Shown: positions 26,821 to 35,708, numbered from the stretch's first letter. The stretch is 39,590 bases of DNA from Sphingomonas sp. (GCA_002707985.1 PAOI01000038.1:1-39590), one strand, 5' to 3'. Notes: generated by a model from the sequence alone, not told the origin. Program-made: numbers and translations.

Positions 26821-27510
26821 TCAACTGGGGGCTTTTCCCCATAACGGTTCATCCATTTGCGCAATAAATGCGGCGTGACGTTCCAGTTCCGCTTCGCTGA
26901 CACTGAATTGGCGCGCAGGGCGAATGACGGTCCGCGCAGGCGCGTGCACCGGCTCGACAAATGTCGACTCGACATCGACGGCGAGACCCAGCGTGATCTG
27001 ACGCCCGCCGGTGAGCTCAATATAGACCTGGGCGAGCAGCTGGGCGTCCAGCAAGGCGCCATGCAGCGTGCGCTGGCTCAGATCGATGCCGTAGCGCGTG
27101 CAGAGCGCATCGAGCGTATGTTTCGCGCCCGGATGTTTCACGCGTGCGATCGACAAGGTGTCGATCATCCGCTCGCCATGGACATGCGGCCGGCCGCACA
27201 TACCGAGTTCGCCGTTGAGAAAGCCGAAGTCGAACCCCGCATTATGCGCGACGAGCGGCGAATCGCCGATGAAATCGAGCAGTTCCTCGCACCGCTCGTG
27301 GAAGCAGGGCTTGTCCGAAAGAAACACTTCGCTGAGGCCGTGGACGTTGAACGCCTCGATCGGCATCGCACGTTGCGGATTGAAATAGGCGTGAAAACTG
27401 GCGCCGGTCGGAACCCGGTTGATCAGCTCGATACAGCCGATCTCAACCATCCGGTCGCCCCCTGAAAAGCTGAGCCCGGTAGTTTCGGTGTCGAACACGA
27501 TCTCGCGCAT
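26821..27510 (-). CDS. dnaQ: DNA polymerase III subunit epsilon (proofreading 3'-5' exonuclease)
   Basis: 229-residue DEDDh exonuclease. All catalytic residues are seen: Asp7 and Glu9 in FDTETTGL, Asp94 in NAGFDFGFLNGE, and His150 with Asp155 in LHGALLDAQLLAQVY. A C-terminal tail (residues about 180-229) corresponds to the polymerase alpha-binding region. It follows coaE by 7 bases at the end of ppsR-maf-aroE-coaE-dnaQ, the run that follows the origin in Caulobacter. Confidence 0.96.
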   Translation of the reverse strand: MREIVFDTETTGLSFSGGDRMVEIGCIELINRVPTGASFHAYFNPQRAMPIEAFNVHGLSEVFLSDKPCFHERCEELLDFIGDSPLVAHNAGFDFGFLNGELGMCGRPHVHGERMIDTLSIARVKHPGAKHTLDALCTRYGIDLSQRTLHGALLDAQLLAQVYIELTGGRQITLGLAVDVESTFVEPVHAPARTVIRPARQFSVSEAELERHAAFIAQMDEPLWGKAPS

Positions 27511-27517
27511 GGGGGGA

Positions 27518-28111
27518 TTATCCTCCTGCGGAGCCGACTAGGCAAGCGATCACCGCACATACCGCCTCACGCGTCGATTCGAGCGTTCCGCCGGTGGGAA
27601 TCACGAAATCGGCGCGTGCTCGCTTTTCCGAATCCGGCATCTGCTTGGCCAGAACCGCTTCGAACCGCTCCTGCGTCATTCCCGGACGGGCAAGCACACG
27701 CGCGCGCTGAACATCGGCGGGGGCGGACACCACAGCGATCTTGTCGACACGCTCCCATCCCCCGGTTTCGAACAGCAGCGGCACATCTAGCAGCACCAGC
27801 GGCGCGTCGGCATGTCGCGCCAGAAAATCGGCGCGTTCCCTGCCCACTGCCGGATGGACGATCGATTCGAGACGCGCGAGCGCTTCGGGATCGGCGAAGA
27901 CCGCTTCGGCGAGCATCGTGCGATCGACACCCCGATCGGACGTGGTGTCGGGGAAATGCGCTTCAATCTCTGCTACCAGGCGTCCGCCCGGCCCCTGCAG
28001 GCGATGGACCACTGCGTCGGCGTCGAACACGGGAACCCCCTCATCGGCGAACATCGCGGCGACCGTGGACTTTCCCATACCGATGGAGCCGGTCAGGCCG
28101 AGCGTGATCAT
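27518..28111 (-). CDS. coaE: Dephospho-CoA kinase
   Basis: Last step of coenzyme A synthesis, phosphorylating dephospho-CoA. The 197-residue protein begins [20 protein letters not shown] (P-loop GSIGMGKST), with [10 protein letters not shown] and [24 protein letters not shown], all CoaE blocks. Its ATG overlaps the aroE stop as ATGA. Length is normal. Confidence 0.96.
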   Translation of the reverse strand: MITLGLTGSIGMGKSTVAAMFADEGVPVFDADAVVHRLQGPGGRLVAEIEAHFPDTTSDRGVDRTMLAEAVFADPEALARLESIVHPAVGRERADFLARHADAPLVLLDVPLLFETGGWERVDKIAVVSAPADVQRARVLARPGMTQERFEAVLAKQMPDSEKRARADFVIPTGGTLESTREAVCAVIACLVGSAGG

Positions 28112-28920
28112 GCCGTCAGCAGCTCGCGCAGTTCCGGGTCGCGATCGCGCGGCGGTTCGGCACCGAAGAAGATCGCAAATGCGACGGCAGCCTGACCGAT
28201 CAGCATTTCCAGCCCGTCGACGGCTGCCAGGTCGCGCGCACGCGCCTGCGCCAGCAATGGCGTTTCGATCGGTGCATAGACGAGGTCATAGACGACCGCA
28301 TCGTCGGGCAAACCGCCCAGATCGACGTCGAGCGCAGGCTGCCCCTGCATGCCCAGCGGACTGGCATTGACCAGCAGATCGACTGCCGGAAGCGGCGCAT
28401 CGAGTGGCAGCGCGTCGCCTTTCAAACCGAAATGGCCCAGCAATGCTCCTGCCTTCAGGACATTGCGATTGAGCAGCGTCACGCGCTCGAAACCCATTCT
28501 GGACAAGGCGAACAACACCGCACGCGCCCCGCCCCCTGCGCCGATCACAGCCGCGTGCGCACCGGTCCAGTCCGATCCCGACAGGGGACCGTAAAAACCG
28601 GCAGCATCGGTATTGGTGCCGACCAAGGCTCCGTCCTCATCGCGAAATATGGTGTTGATCGCACCGATGCTCGACCGCACGTCGCCGCGATCCTCGACAT
28701 GATCGAGCACCGCCTCCTTGTGGGGAATCGTGATATTGCACCCGCGCCATTCGGGCAGGTCGCGGTTGCGCGCGAAATAATCGGCAAGGTCATCGGAACT
28801 GACCCGGCAGGTATCATAGCTGCCTTCGATCCCCAGCGCGTCGAGCCAGAAGCGATGAACAAGCGGCGATTTGCTGTGTGCGATGGGGTCACCGATCACT
28901 TCGGCGCGGAGTATTGTCAT
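28108..28920 (-). CDS. aroE: Shikimate dehydrogenase (NADP+)
   Basis: Reduces 3-dehydroshikimate in aromatic amino-acid synthesis. The 270-residue protein has the substrate site [10 protein letters not shown], catalytic Lys in [27 protein letters not shown], the NADP loop [13 protein letters not shown] with NRN at the second strand, and a C-terminal [16 protein letters not shown] 28920 overlaps the maf stop as ATGA; a longer in-frame start lies inside maf and is not credible. Confidence 0.96.
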   Translation of the reverse strand: MTILRAEVIGDPIAHSKSPLVHRFWLDALGIEGSYDTCRVSSDDLADYFARNRDLPEWRGCNITIPHKEAVLDHVEDRGDVRSSIGAINTIFRDEDGALVGTNTDAAGFYGPLSGSDWTGAHAAVIGAGGGARAVLFALSRMGFERVTLLNRNVLKAGALLGHFGLKGDALPLDAPLPAVDLLVNASPLGMQGQPALDVDLGGLPDDAVVYDLVYAPIETPLLAQARARDLAAVDGLEMLIGQAAVAFAIFFGAEPPRDRDPELRELLTA

Positions 28921-29513
28921 GTCGGGATCACCTTGCGAGTGCGCAGATAGTCGAGCAGCGGCAATAAAGGCATGCCCAATATGGTGAAATGGCTGCCTTC
29001 GATCCGCGAAAACAGCTGGGCGCCCATCGCCTCGAGCCGATAGCCGCCGACGCACCAGGTGATTTCGGGCCATTCGGCATCGAGATACGCCTCGATGAAC
29101 GTTTCGCTGAGCGGACGGACGTGCAGCCGTGCGCGATCGACATGGCGCCAGACCGGACGCCCGGATTCGGCGATCACCGCCGCGCTGAAAAGATCGTGGT
29201 GCCGCCCCGACATTGCGCGCAGCTGTTCGGCCGCATGCTCGCGCGACTGCGGCTTTTCGAGCAGCGTCGCGTCCTCAAATGCAACGACGGAATCGCATCC
29301 GAGCACCAGTTCGCCAGGGGTCATGCGCGAAATCTTGCATGCCTTCAGCTCTGCAAGCGCATCGGCAAGGTCGCGCGGCGCGATCCCGCCAGAGACCAGC
29401 GATGCCGTCGCCGACTCCTCATCGACCTGCGCAACCACGGCTTCGTACGAAACACCGGCAGCGTCCAGCATCGCCTGCCGCGATGCGCTTTGCGATGCAA
29501 GGATCAGAGTCAT
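28917..29513 (-). CDS. maf: Maf-family nucleotide pyrophosphatase
   Basis: 198-residue Maf/YceF-type house-cleaning nucleoside triphosphate pyrophosphatase. LILASQSASRQAMLDAAGV is the family N-terminus, VLGCDSVVAFEDATLLEKPQS carries the metal-binding acidic residues, and ITWCVGGYRLEAMGAQLFSRIEGSHFTILGMPLLPL is the C-terminal block. Its ATG overlaps the ppsR stop as ATGA. Preferred nucleotide (dTTP/UTP or m7GTP) is not certain. Confidence 0.94.
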   Translation of the reverse strand: MTLILASQSASRQAMLDAAGVSYEAVVAQVDEESATASLVSGGIAPRDLADALAELKACKISRMTPGELVLGCDSVVAFEDATLLEKPQSREHAAEQLRAMSGRHHDLFSAAVIAESGRPVWRHVDRARLHVRPLSETFIEAYLDAEWPEITWCVGGYRLEAMGAQLFSRIEGSHFTILGMPLLPLLDYLRTRKVIPT

Positions 29514-30331
29514 GCGTCGCGCTTTGCAAGATTGCGTTCGTTGACCAGCGTGATGATCGCCGCCGCGGTTTCCTCGATCGAACGTCGCGTAACATCGATC
29601 ACCGGCCATTCATTGTCGCCGAACATCCGCCGCGCGAACGTGACTTCGCGCGCAACCGCATCGTGGTCGACATAGTCAGTCTCGGGCTGCTGATTGAGCG
29701 AAAGCAGGCGATTGCGCCGTATCTGCACCAGTCGATCGGCGCTGGTGGTCAGCCCGACAACGAGCGGGTGACGGAGGGAGAACAAGGTCTTTGACGGGGG
29801 CGATTCAACCACGATCGGCACATTCGCCGTTTTGAACCCGCGATTGGCGAGGTAAATCGATGTCGGCGTCTTGGACGAACGCGACACGCCAACCAGCACG
29901 ATATCGGCTTCCTCCCAATCCTCCTCGCCGACGCCATCGTCATGCGCAATGGTGAACTGAATCGCGTCGACGCGCTGAAAATAGGCCGCATCGAGCATAT
30001 GCTGGCGGCCGGGTCTCGCCTTGGCTTCCTGTCCCAGCAGATTGGACAGGGCATGATTGACGGCATCGAGCGGCGCCACCGCGGGAAGCCCCATCGCGCG
30101 GCATCGGCTTTCCAGCGTACGCCGGATCTCGCGATCGACCAGCGTATAGAGGACCAGCCCCGGATTGAGCGAGATTTCCTGCAGGATCCGCTCAAGATGC
30201 GTCTCGGATCGGACCATCGGCCAGAAATGGCGCATGGTTTCGACGCCATCATATTGCGCGAGTGCCGCCTTTGCGATGTTCTCAAGCGTCTCGCCGGTCG
30301 AATCCGACAAGAGATGAAGGTGGAGCTGCAT
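29510..30331 (-). CDS. ppsR: Phosphoenolpyruvate synthase / pyruvate,phosphate dikinase regulatory protein (DUF299)
   Basis: 273-residue bifunctional kinase/pyrophosphorylase that switches PEP synthase or PPDK on and off. The N-terminus LHLHLLSDSTGETLENIAKA, ALDAVNH, and the P-loop-like GVSRSSKTPTSIYLANRG are diagnostic. ATG 30331 (MQLHLHLL) is chosen from the family; a frame extending to 30493 would cover DnaA boxes of the origin. First gene left of the origin and head of the maf-aroE-coaE-dnaQ run, the same neighbour as in Caulobacter. Confidence 0.94.
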   Translation of the reverse strand: MQLHLHLLSDSTGETLENIAKAALAQYDGVETMRHFWPMVRSETHLERILQEISLNPGLVLYTLVDREIRRTLESRCRAMGLPAVAPLDAVNHALSNLLGQEAKARPGRQHMLDAAYFQRVDAIQFTIAHDDGVGEEDWEEADIVLVGVSRSSKTPTSIYLANRGFKTANVPIVVESPPSKTLFSLRHPLVVGLTTSADRLVQIRRNRLLSLNQQPETDYVDHDAVAREVTFARRMFGDNEWPVIDVTRRSIEETAAAIITLVNERNLAKRDA

Positions 30332-30348
30332 CAGCGGCGGGATGAAAC

Positions 30349-30357
30349 TGTGGAAAA
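30349..30357 (-). promoter_or_regulatory. DnaA box (exact TTWTNCACA match)
   Basis: TTTTCCACA on the minus strand, fitting the TTWTNCACA consensus without mismatch; 18 bases from the ppsR start. Confidence 0.65.
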
Positions 30358-30428
30358 CATGCGGACATGCGCTAGCGCAATGCCGGCACGCGGCCAAGCT
30401 TGCCGGACTCGGTCGATTCGCTCGACAA

Positions 30429-30437
30429 TCATCCACA
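30429..30437 (+). promoter_or_regulatory. DnaA box-like 9-mer
   Basis: TCATCCACA, one mismatch from TTATCCACA, in the centre of the ppsR-hemE gap. Confidence 0.55.
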
Positions 30438-30471
30438 GCGCCGTCCCCAGTGGCGGATTCATTGCACAGAC

Positions 30472-30480
30472 TGTGGATAG
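30472..30480 (-). promoter_or_regulatory. DnaA box-like 9-mer
   Basis: CTATCCACA on the minus strand, one mismatch from TTATCCACA and in opposite orientation to the box at 30429, 34 bases away. Confidence 0.58.
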
Positions 30481-30644
30481 TGCGGATGAGCACGACCGAA
30501 TCCGTGTCCTTCCGTTTCGCCCGAACGAGTCAAGCTGTTGGCTTCGGCGGGAACAACGCATAAGCCCCGGCATCCACGCACCAACAGACTCCAACAATTC
30601 CTAGATTCACTAATTAGATTAAGTTGGAAGGAAGCCTTGCCGAC

Positions 30645-31679
30645 ATGACCGAAGCCAAACCGCTGCTCGCAACGCTGAAAGGCGAACGGCAGGAACGGCC
30701 GCCGATATGGTTCATGCGCCAGGCCGGCCGCTATCTGCCCGAATATCGCGCCCTGCGCGCGGAAAAGGGCGGTTTCCTCGATCTGGTACACGACAGCGAT
30801 GCCGCCGCCGAAGTGACGCTTCAGCCGATCCGGCGCTTCGGCTTCGATGGAGCAATCCTGTTTTCGGATATTCTCGTCATCCCGATGGCGCTCGGCCAGA
30901 AACTCTGGTTCGAGGCAGGGGAAGGTCCGCGACTGGCGCCGAAGATGACCGATGCCGCGCAGGTGGATGCGCTGAAATATGATCCGAGCGCGCTGACACC
31001 GGTTTATGGAACGATCGAACGGGTAAAGGCAGCGCTTACCGCCAGCGTCACTTTTCTGGGCTTTGCGGGCAGCCCCTGGACGATCGCGACCTATATGATC
31101 GCCGGTCAGGGAAGCCGCGAACAGGCCGAGGCGCGCCGGCTCGCCTATGCCGATCCCGAGCTGATGCAGGTCCTGGTCGACCGCATCGTATCGGCGACGA
31201 TCGAATATCTGCTCGCACAGATCGCTGCCGGCGTGGAAGCGGTGCAACTGTTCGACAGCTGGGCAGGAAGCCTGTCGCCGGCGCAGTTCGAACGTTGGGT
31301 GATTGCACCCACGGCGCGCATCGTTGCCGAACTGCGCGAACGAGCGCCCGAGGTGCCGATCATCGGTTTTCCGAAAGGTGCGGGTGGCAAGCTTGCTGCC
31401 TATGCTGCCGAAACGCGCGTCGATGCGATCGGACTCGATGAAACCGTAGATCCCGTCTGGGCGAACACCGCCTTGCCGCGGGATTTGCCAGTTCAGGGAA
31501 ATCTCGATCCGTTGGCGCTGATTACCGGTGGAGACACGCTGAACATGGCGATCGACAATATTCTACAGGCGTTTGCCGATCGACCGCATGTCTTCAATCT
31601 GGGCCATGGTATTCAGCAGGACACGCCGATCGACCATGTCCATGCAGCGCTGGCGCGGATCAGGGGAGAAACGGAATGA
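30645..31679 (+). CDS. hemE: Uroporphyrinogen decarboxylase
   Basis: Converts uroporphyrinogen III to coproporphyrinogen III in heme synthesis. The 344-residue protein has the signature PPIWFMRQAGRYLPEYRALR, GFDGAILFSDILVIPMALG, GFAGSPWTIATYMIAG and FNLGHGIQQDTP. ATG 30645 follows GGAAGGAAG; upstream in-frame codons are leader. It borders the origin on the right, as in Caulobacter, and overlaps hemJ as ATGA, so two late heme enzymes are coupled. Confidence 0.97.
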   Translation: MTEAKPLLATLKGERQERPPIWFMRQAGRYLPEYRALRAEKGGFLDLVHDSDAAAEVTLQPIRRFGFDGAILFSDILVIPMALGQKLWFEAGEGPRLAPKMTDAAQVDALKYDPSALTPVYGTIERVKAALTASVTFLGFAGSPWTIATYMIAGQGSREQAEARRLAYADPELMQVLVDRIVSATIEYLLAQIAAGVEAVQLFDSWAGSLSPAQFERWVIAPTARIVAELRERAPEVPIIGFPKGAGGKLAAYAAETRVDAIGLDETVDPVWANTALPRDLPVQGNLDPLALITGGDTLNMAIDNILQAFADRPHVFNLGHGIQQDTPIDHVHAALARIRGETE

Positions 31680-32122
31680 CCGGATTTCTTGGCGGCCTCT
31701 ACCTTTGGGTAAAGGCATTGCACGTGATTTTCGTCATCTTCTGGATGGCGGGTCTGTTCCTGTTTCCCCGCTATCTGATCCACCATCAGGAATCACTGGG
31801 CCGACCGGATGAGGCCGCTGCCTGGGTGGCGCGCGAAGCCAAGCTGCGTTCGATCATCCTGACGCCGTCGCTGATCATCGTCTGGATTTCCGGACTGGCG
31901 ATTGCATTGTCGGGGGGATGGTTTGCGGGGCAAGGCTGGCTCCACGCCAAATTGCTGCTGGTGGTGTTGCTGAGCGGCTTTCACGGCTGGGCCGTTGCCT
32001 ATTCGAAAAAGCTGGCGCGCGGCGAAACGCGGTTTCCCACGCGGACGCTGCGAATGCTCAACGAAGTTCCTGGACTCGCAGTCGTTTTGATCGTCATACT
32101 CGTTGTCGTGAAACCTTTTTAA
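31676..32122 (+). CDS. hemJ: Protoporphyrinogen oxidase HemJ
   Basis: 148-residue inner-membrane protein with four hydrophobic helices that oxidises protoporphyrinogen IX where HemG and HemY are absent. LYLWVKALHVIFVIFWMAGL holds the conserved histidine, LFLFPRYLIHHQ and a C-terminal RMLNEVPGLAVVLIVILVVVKPF complete the HemJ pattern. Its ATG overlaps the hemE TGA. The heme context makes this assignment firm. Confidence 0.92.
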   Translation: MTGFLGGLYLWVKALHVIFVIFWMAGLFLFPRYLIHHQESLGRPDEAAAWVAREAKLRSIILTPSLIIVWISGLAIALSGGWFAGQGWLHAKLLLVVLLSGFHGWAVAYSKKLARGETRFPTRTLRMLNEVPGLAVVLIVILVVVKPF

Positions 32123-32135
32123 GGCCGTGGCTGCG

Positions 32136-32486
32136 ATGAGCGTATTTCTGGCGATGACGGTTGCGATGGGGCTCGCTGTTCCGCAGGACCAGCCTGCCGA
32201 TCCCAATATCGACGATCTCAAATGCGTTGCGACGCTTGCCGCCGCACTGGATGCTGCGCCGGCGGACCAGCAGCAATTGCTCTCGCTCGGCGTGATCTAT
32301 TTCATGGGCCGGATCGATGGCCGCAGTCCGGGATATGATTTTTCGGGCCAGCTGCGTGGGTTGCTCGATCAGGGAAGCTCCGAAACCGAGACGCAGGCCG
32401 AAATCACGCGGTGTTCGGCGATATTGCGCGATCGCGGACAGGCGATGATCGCGTTGGGACAGGAAATATCCGAAGACGCGCAATAG
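32136..32486 (+). CDS. Hypothetical protein with N-terminal signal-like segment
   Basis: 116-residue protein from ATG 32136; a GTG at 32127 is also in frame. A short hydrophobic N-terminus (MSVFLAMTVAMGLAVPQ) looks like a signal peptide, so it may be periplasmic. Two cysteines (in DLKCVAT and ITRCSAI) flank a helical middle and could form a disulfide. It follows hemJ by 13 bases and precedes rho. I do not recognise the family. Confidence 0.65.
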   Translation: MSVFLAMTVAMGLAVPQDQPADPNIDDLKCVATLAAALDAAPADQQQLLSLGVIYFMGRIDGRSPGYDFSGQLRGLLDQGSSETETQAEITRCSAILRDRGQAMIALGQEISEDAQ

Positions 32487-32667
32487 CGCCTATCCCCTGC
32501 CGTTGATCGCGCGGCAGCTTGACTTGCGCCATAGCCGCTCCTAGGTCTTGGTCCGACGCTCGCCATTGGCTGGCGCCGCCCTCCTTTTCAGCATCGTTTC
32601 GCGCGCTTTTCCGCCTTTTCGCCGACCGACGCTACCCTTCCCATATGCGCAGCTTTTCGGACTTTTC
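32487..32667 (+). promoter_or_regulatory. rho promoter and pyrimidine-rich leader
   Basis: TTGACT (32519-32524) could be a -35, with only a weak TAGGTC at 32542-32547 as -10. From about 32578 to 32660 the RNA would be rich in C and U and poor in G, with repeated CTTTTCC and CCTTTTCG runs and little visible structure. That is what a rut site for Rho looks like, fitting autogenous attenuation as described for E. coli rho. Confidence 0.42.
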
Positions 32668-33924
32668 ATGCACCTCAAGGACCTAAAGAAAAAATCGCCC
32701 GCCGAACTGGTCGAAATGGCCGAAGCACTTGGTGTGGAAGGCGCTTCGACGCTGCGAAAGCAGGATTTGCTCTTTGCGATCCTGAAAGCGCAGGCCGAAA
32801 ATGGCGATCAGATCATGGGCGAAGGCACGATCGAAGTGCTGCCGGATGGTTTCGGTTTCCTTCGCTCGCCCGAAGCCAATTATCTGGCCGGTCCCGATGA
32901 TATCTATGTCTCACCCAATCAGGTCCGGAAATTCGGTTTGCGGACCGGTGACACCGTCGAAGGCGAAATTCGCGCGCCCAAGGATGGCGAGCGCTATTTC
33001 GCGCTGACCCGGCTTTCGTCGATCAATTTCGACGATCCGGAGGCCGTGCGCCATCGTGTCAATTTCGACAATCTCACGCCACTGTATCCGGATTCGAAGC
33101 TCTCGCTCGACACGCTCGATCCCACGGTGAAGGACAAGTCCGCCCGCGTGATCGACATCGTCTCGCCGCAGGGCAAGGGTCAGCGCGCGCTGATCGTCGC
33201 GCCGCCGCGGGTCGGCAAGACGGTTTTGCTCCAGAACATCGCCAAGGCGATTACCGACAATCACCCCGAGGTGTTCCTGATCGTCCTTCTGATCGACGAA
33301 CGTCCGGAAGAAGTGACCGACATGCAGCGCAGCGTGAACGGCGAAGTGATCAGTTCGACCTTCGACGAACCCGCGCAGCGCCACGTCCAGGTGTCCGAAA
33401 TGGTGATCGAAAAGGCCAAGCGCCTCGTCGAGCACAAGAAGGACGTCGTGATCCTGCTCGATTCGATCACCCGCCTAGGCCGCGCCTACAACACCGTGGT
33501 GCCCAGCTCGGGCAAGGTGCTGACCGGCGGTGTCGACGCCAACGCGCTCCAGCGTCCCAAGCGCTTCTTCGGCGCTGCGCGCAACATCGAGGAAGGCGGT
33601 TCGCTGTCGATCATCGCCACCGCGCTGATCGATACCGGCAGCCGCATGGACGAAGTGATCTTCGAAGAGTTCAAGGGCACCGGTAACTCGGAAATCGTGC
33701 TCGATCGCAAGGTCGCCGACAAGCGCATCTTCCCGGCGCTCGATGTCGGCAAGTCGGGCACGCGCAAGGAAGAGCTGCTCGTCGACAAGGGTACGCTCAG
33801 CAAAATGTGGGTGCTGCGCCGCATCCTGATGCAGATGGGTACCGTCGACGCCATGGAATTCCTGCTCGACAAGATGAAGGATTCGAAGACCAACGAGGAT
33901 TTCTTCGATTCGATGAATCAGTAA
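32668..33924 (+). CDS. rho: Transcription termination factor Rho
   Basis: Hexameric RNA-dependent ATPase that ends transcription. The 418-residue protein matches the 419 of E. coli. N-terminal helices [22 protein letters not shown], an RNA-binding OB fold with [24 protein letters not shown]-loop APPRVGKT (Lys184), Walker [17 protein letters not shown] and the Q-loop region [18 protein letters not shown] are all intact. ATG 32668 is set by the conserved N-terminus; a frame extending to 32548 is non-homologous leader. Confidence 0.97.
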   Translation: MHLKDLKKKSPAELVEMAEALGVEGASTLRKQDLLFAILKAQAENGDQIMGEGTIEVLPDGFGFLRSPEANYLAGPDDIYVSPNQVRKFGLRTGDTVEGEIRAPKDGERYFALTRLSSINFDDPEAVRHRVNFDNLTPLYPDSKLSLDTLDPTVKDKSARVIDIVSPQGKGQRALIVAPPRVGKTVLLQNIAKAITDNHPEVFLIVLLIDERPEEVTDMQRSVNGEVISSTFDEPAQRHVQVSEMVIEKAKRLVEHKKDVVILLDSITRLGRAYNTVVPSSGKVLTGGVDANALQRPKRFFGAARNIEEGGSLSIIATALIDTGSRMDEVIFEEFKGTGNSEIVLDRKVADKRIFPALDVGKSGTRKEELLVDKGTLSKMWVLRRILMQMGTVDAMEFLLDKMKDSKTNEDFFDSMNQ

Positions 33925-33942
33925 GCAGTTCAAGGGTTTGTG

Positions 33943-34659
33943 ATGTTCGAGATGCTGACGGTGGCCGCCGGTGCGGCGGGGCCGATGTCGCTGGGCGAGA
34001 TGTGGTCGCACATCATCGCCGACTTTTCGAACCTTGGTGAACCGGCGGCGCTGGCGGCCTTTTTTCAGGTTCTGATGATCGACCTGGTACTTGCCGGGGA
34101 TAATGCGATCGTTGTGGGCGCATTGGCTGCGGGTCTGCCTGCGGATCAGCGCAAGAAAGTGATCCTGATCGGCATCGGCGCGGCGCTGGTGCTGCGGATT
34201 GCCTTTGCGCTTGTCGTGACCTGGCTGATGGGTATTGTCGGGCTGATCTTCGCCGGCGGCTTGCTGCTGCTGTGGGTCAGCTGGAAATTCTGGCGCGAAA
34301 TCCGCGAAGGCCATGACCTTGACGATGGATCGGACGACACCGAGTCTGGCCTGAAGCCGGGCCGCAGTTTTGCAGCGGCGGCCTGGGCAGTCGCCGTCGC
34401 CGATGTTTCGATGAGCCTCGACAATGTGCTCGCGGTCGCGGGTGCAGCGCGCGAGCATCCCGGCATTCTGATCGTCGGTCTGCTGCTTTCGGTCGCGCTG
34501 ATGGGCCTGGCGGCGAACTTCATCGCCAAGCTGATCGACCGCTATCGCTGGATCGCCTATTTCGGCCTTGCCGTGATTATATTCGTCGCCGGGAAGATGA
34601 TCTATGAAGGCTGGGTGGGCGGCGTAGAAACGCAGGGGCTGATGTCCCTGTTTTTCTAA
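33943..34659 (+). CDS. TerC-family integral membrane protein
   Basis: 238-residue inner-membrane protein with about seven helices. LMIDLVLAGDNAIVVGALAAGLP and AVADVSMSLDNVLAVAGAA carry the paired acidic motifs of the TerC family, associated with manganese export or tellurite resistance. An acidic cytoplasmic loop (HDLDDGSDDTE) separates the halves. ATG 33943, 18 bases after rho; probably cotranscribed. Transported ion not determinable here. Confidence 0.9.
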   Translation: MFEMLTVAAGAAGPMSLGEMWSHIIADFSNLGEPAALAAFFQVLMIDLVLAGDNAIVVGALAAGLPADQRKKVILIGIGAALVLRIAFALVVTWLMGIVGLIFAGGLLLLWVSWKFWREIREGHDLDDGSDDTESGLKPGRSFAAAAWAVAVADVSMSLDNVLAVAGAAREHPGILIVGLLLSVALMGLAANFIAKLIDRYRWIAYFGLAVIIFVAGKMIYEGWVGGVETQGLMSLFF

Positions 34660-34681
34660 AAAACGGCACGTTTACAGCTAC

Positions 34682-35380
34682 TTATCCCAGATTTTTCGCG
34701 AAGAATTCAGCAGTGCGCTGGTCCGCCAGCTGCGCCGATTGCTCCGAGCGGCGCTTGCCCATTTCGGTTGCGAAGCCATGGTCTTCGCCGGGATAATCAT
34801 ACAGCGTCACCTGCGGATGATCATCCAGCCCCTCGTGCATTTTCGCTTGAGTCTCCTTGTCGACAAAGCCGTCCTCTGTGGGGATGTGGAGCATTAGTGG
34901 GTGACCGATCGCGTTCTTCTCCCGCAGGAGATTGTCGATACCGACACCATAATAGCCGACGGTGGCGTCGACATCGGTACGCGCGGCGGTCATGAACGCC
35001 AGCCTGCCGCCCAGGCAATAGCCCACGGCGCCGACCTTACCGCCATTGACCATCGCGCGCGCCTTCTTGATCGTCGCTTCGATGTCGCGAACGCCGGCGT
35101 CCTGATTGAATTTGCCCATCAGATCGAGCGCGCGCTTGAATTCGGATTCGACATCGGGATCGAGCTCGACATCGGGTTCGAGACGCCAGAACAGATCGGG
35201 GGCGATGGCAAGATAGCCATCCGAGGCAAGCTTGTCGCACTTGCGGCGGATGCCTTCATTGACGCCGAAAATCTCCTGGATGACCACGATCGCGGCTTTC
35301 GGCGGCTGATCGGGCATCGCGCAATAGGCGGAGAAACTGCCGCTTTTGTCGAGCGTTTCGATCGTAATGCTCTCACCCAT
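34682..35380 (-). CDS. Dienelactone hydrolase family protein
   Basis: 232-residue alpha/beta-hydrolase with the dienelactone hydrolase triad Cys122 (GYCLGGR), Asp170 (TEDGF) and His201 (EDHGFA). QEIFGVNEGIRRKCDKLA is the family's N-terminal block. No signal peptide. It is the only gene right of the origin that runs toward it, and is convergent with terC across 22 bases. A true role in aromatic degradation is not implied; no catabolic genes are near. Confidence 0.9.
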   Translation of the reverse strand: MGESITIETLDKSGSFSAYCAMPDQPPKAAIVVIQEIFGVNEGIRRKCDKLASDGYLAIAPDLFWRLEPDVELDPDVESEFKRALDLMGKFNQDAGVRDIEATIKKARAMVNGGKVGAVGYCLGGRLAFMTAARTDVDATVGYYGVGIDNLLREKNAIGHPLMLHIPTEDGFVDKETQAKMHEGLDDHPQVTLYDYPGEDHGFATEMGKRRSEQSAQLADQRTAEFFAKNLG

Positions 35381-35474
35381 GGCTTCGCTCCCTTGCCGAT
35401 TATCACTAGCAGTGCCTAAGTCGTACCCACGTTGCTAGCAGCCGGGCGTCGGGGCGCTCAAGTGGAGAAGCCGA

Positions 35475-35708
35475 ATGAAGATCAATGTCGAAGTCGATTG
35501 CACTCCCGAAGAGGCGCGCCGGGCGATGGGTTTGCCGGATATGGGGCCGGTGCATGAGAAATATGTGTCGATGCTGGTGGATACGATCGGCACCAACCCC
35601 AGCCCCGAACTTGTCGAGACGGTAATGCGCAGCTGGGCACCGATGGGCGAGGCAGGGCTCAATTTCTGGCGACGCATGTTCGAAACGGGCGGCAAGTCGG
35701 GTAGCTGA
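35475..35708 (+). CDS. DUF6489 family protein
   Basis: 77-residue small protein (MKINVEVDCTPEEARRAMGL, then PDMGPVHEKYV and LNFWRRMFETGG). Apparently soluble. GTGGAG lies before the ATG. Five bases separate it from mnmE, so they are likely one transcript. Function unknown. An imperfect spaced inverted repeat CTAGCA/TGCTAG (35406-35438) in the upstream gap might be a control site. Confidence 0.8.
   Translation: MKINVEVDCTPEEARRAMGLPDMGPVHEKYVSMLVDTIGTNPSPELVETVMRSWAPMGEAGLNFWRRMFETGGKSGS

Larger units (their letters stand above)
30332..30644. other. oriC: Probable chromosomal replication origin (oriC)
   Basis: 313-base gap between divergent ppsR and hemE, the location of Caulobacter Cori. 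It contains three DnaA-box-like 9-mers (30349-30357, 30429-30437, 30472-30480), seven GANTC sites between 30406 and 30608, and an AT-rich patch (about 30591-30625) that could serve as unwinding element. Genes on both sides point outward. No protein-coding gene is supported here. DnaA binding and initiation are inferred. Confidence 0.75.

Noticed and set aside
30570..30578. GCATCCACG as a further DnaA box in the origin
   Set aside because: Three mismatches from TTATCCACA; too weak to call.
30608..30622. CtrA site (TTAA-N7-TTAA) near hemE
   Set aside because: Only the right half TTAA is present; the left half at the required spacing reads CACT.
31719..31728. CACGTG in hemJ as parS
   Set aside because: Flanks TG-CACGTG-AT do not match the parS consensus.
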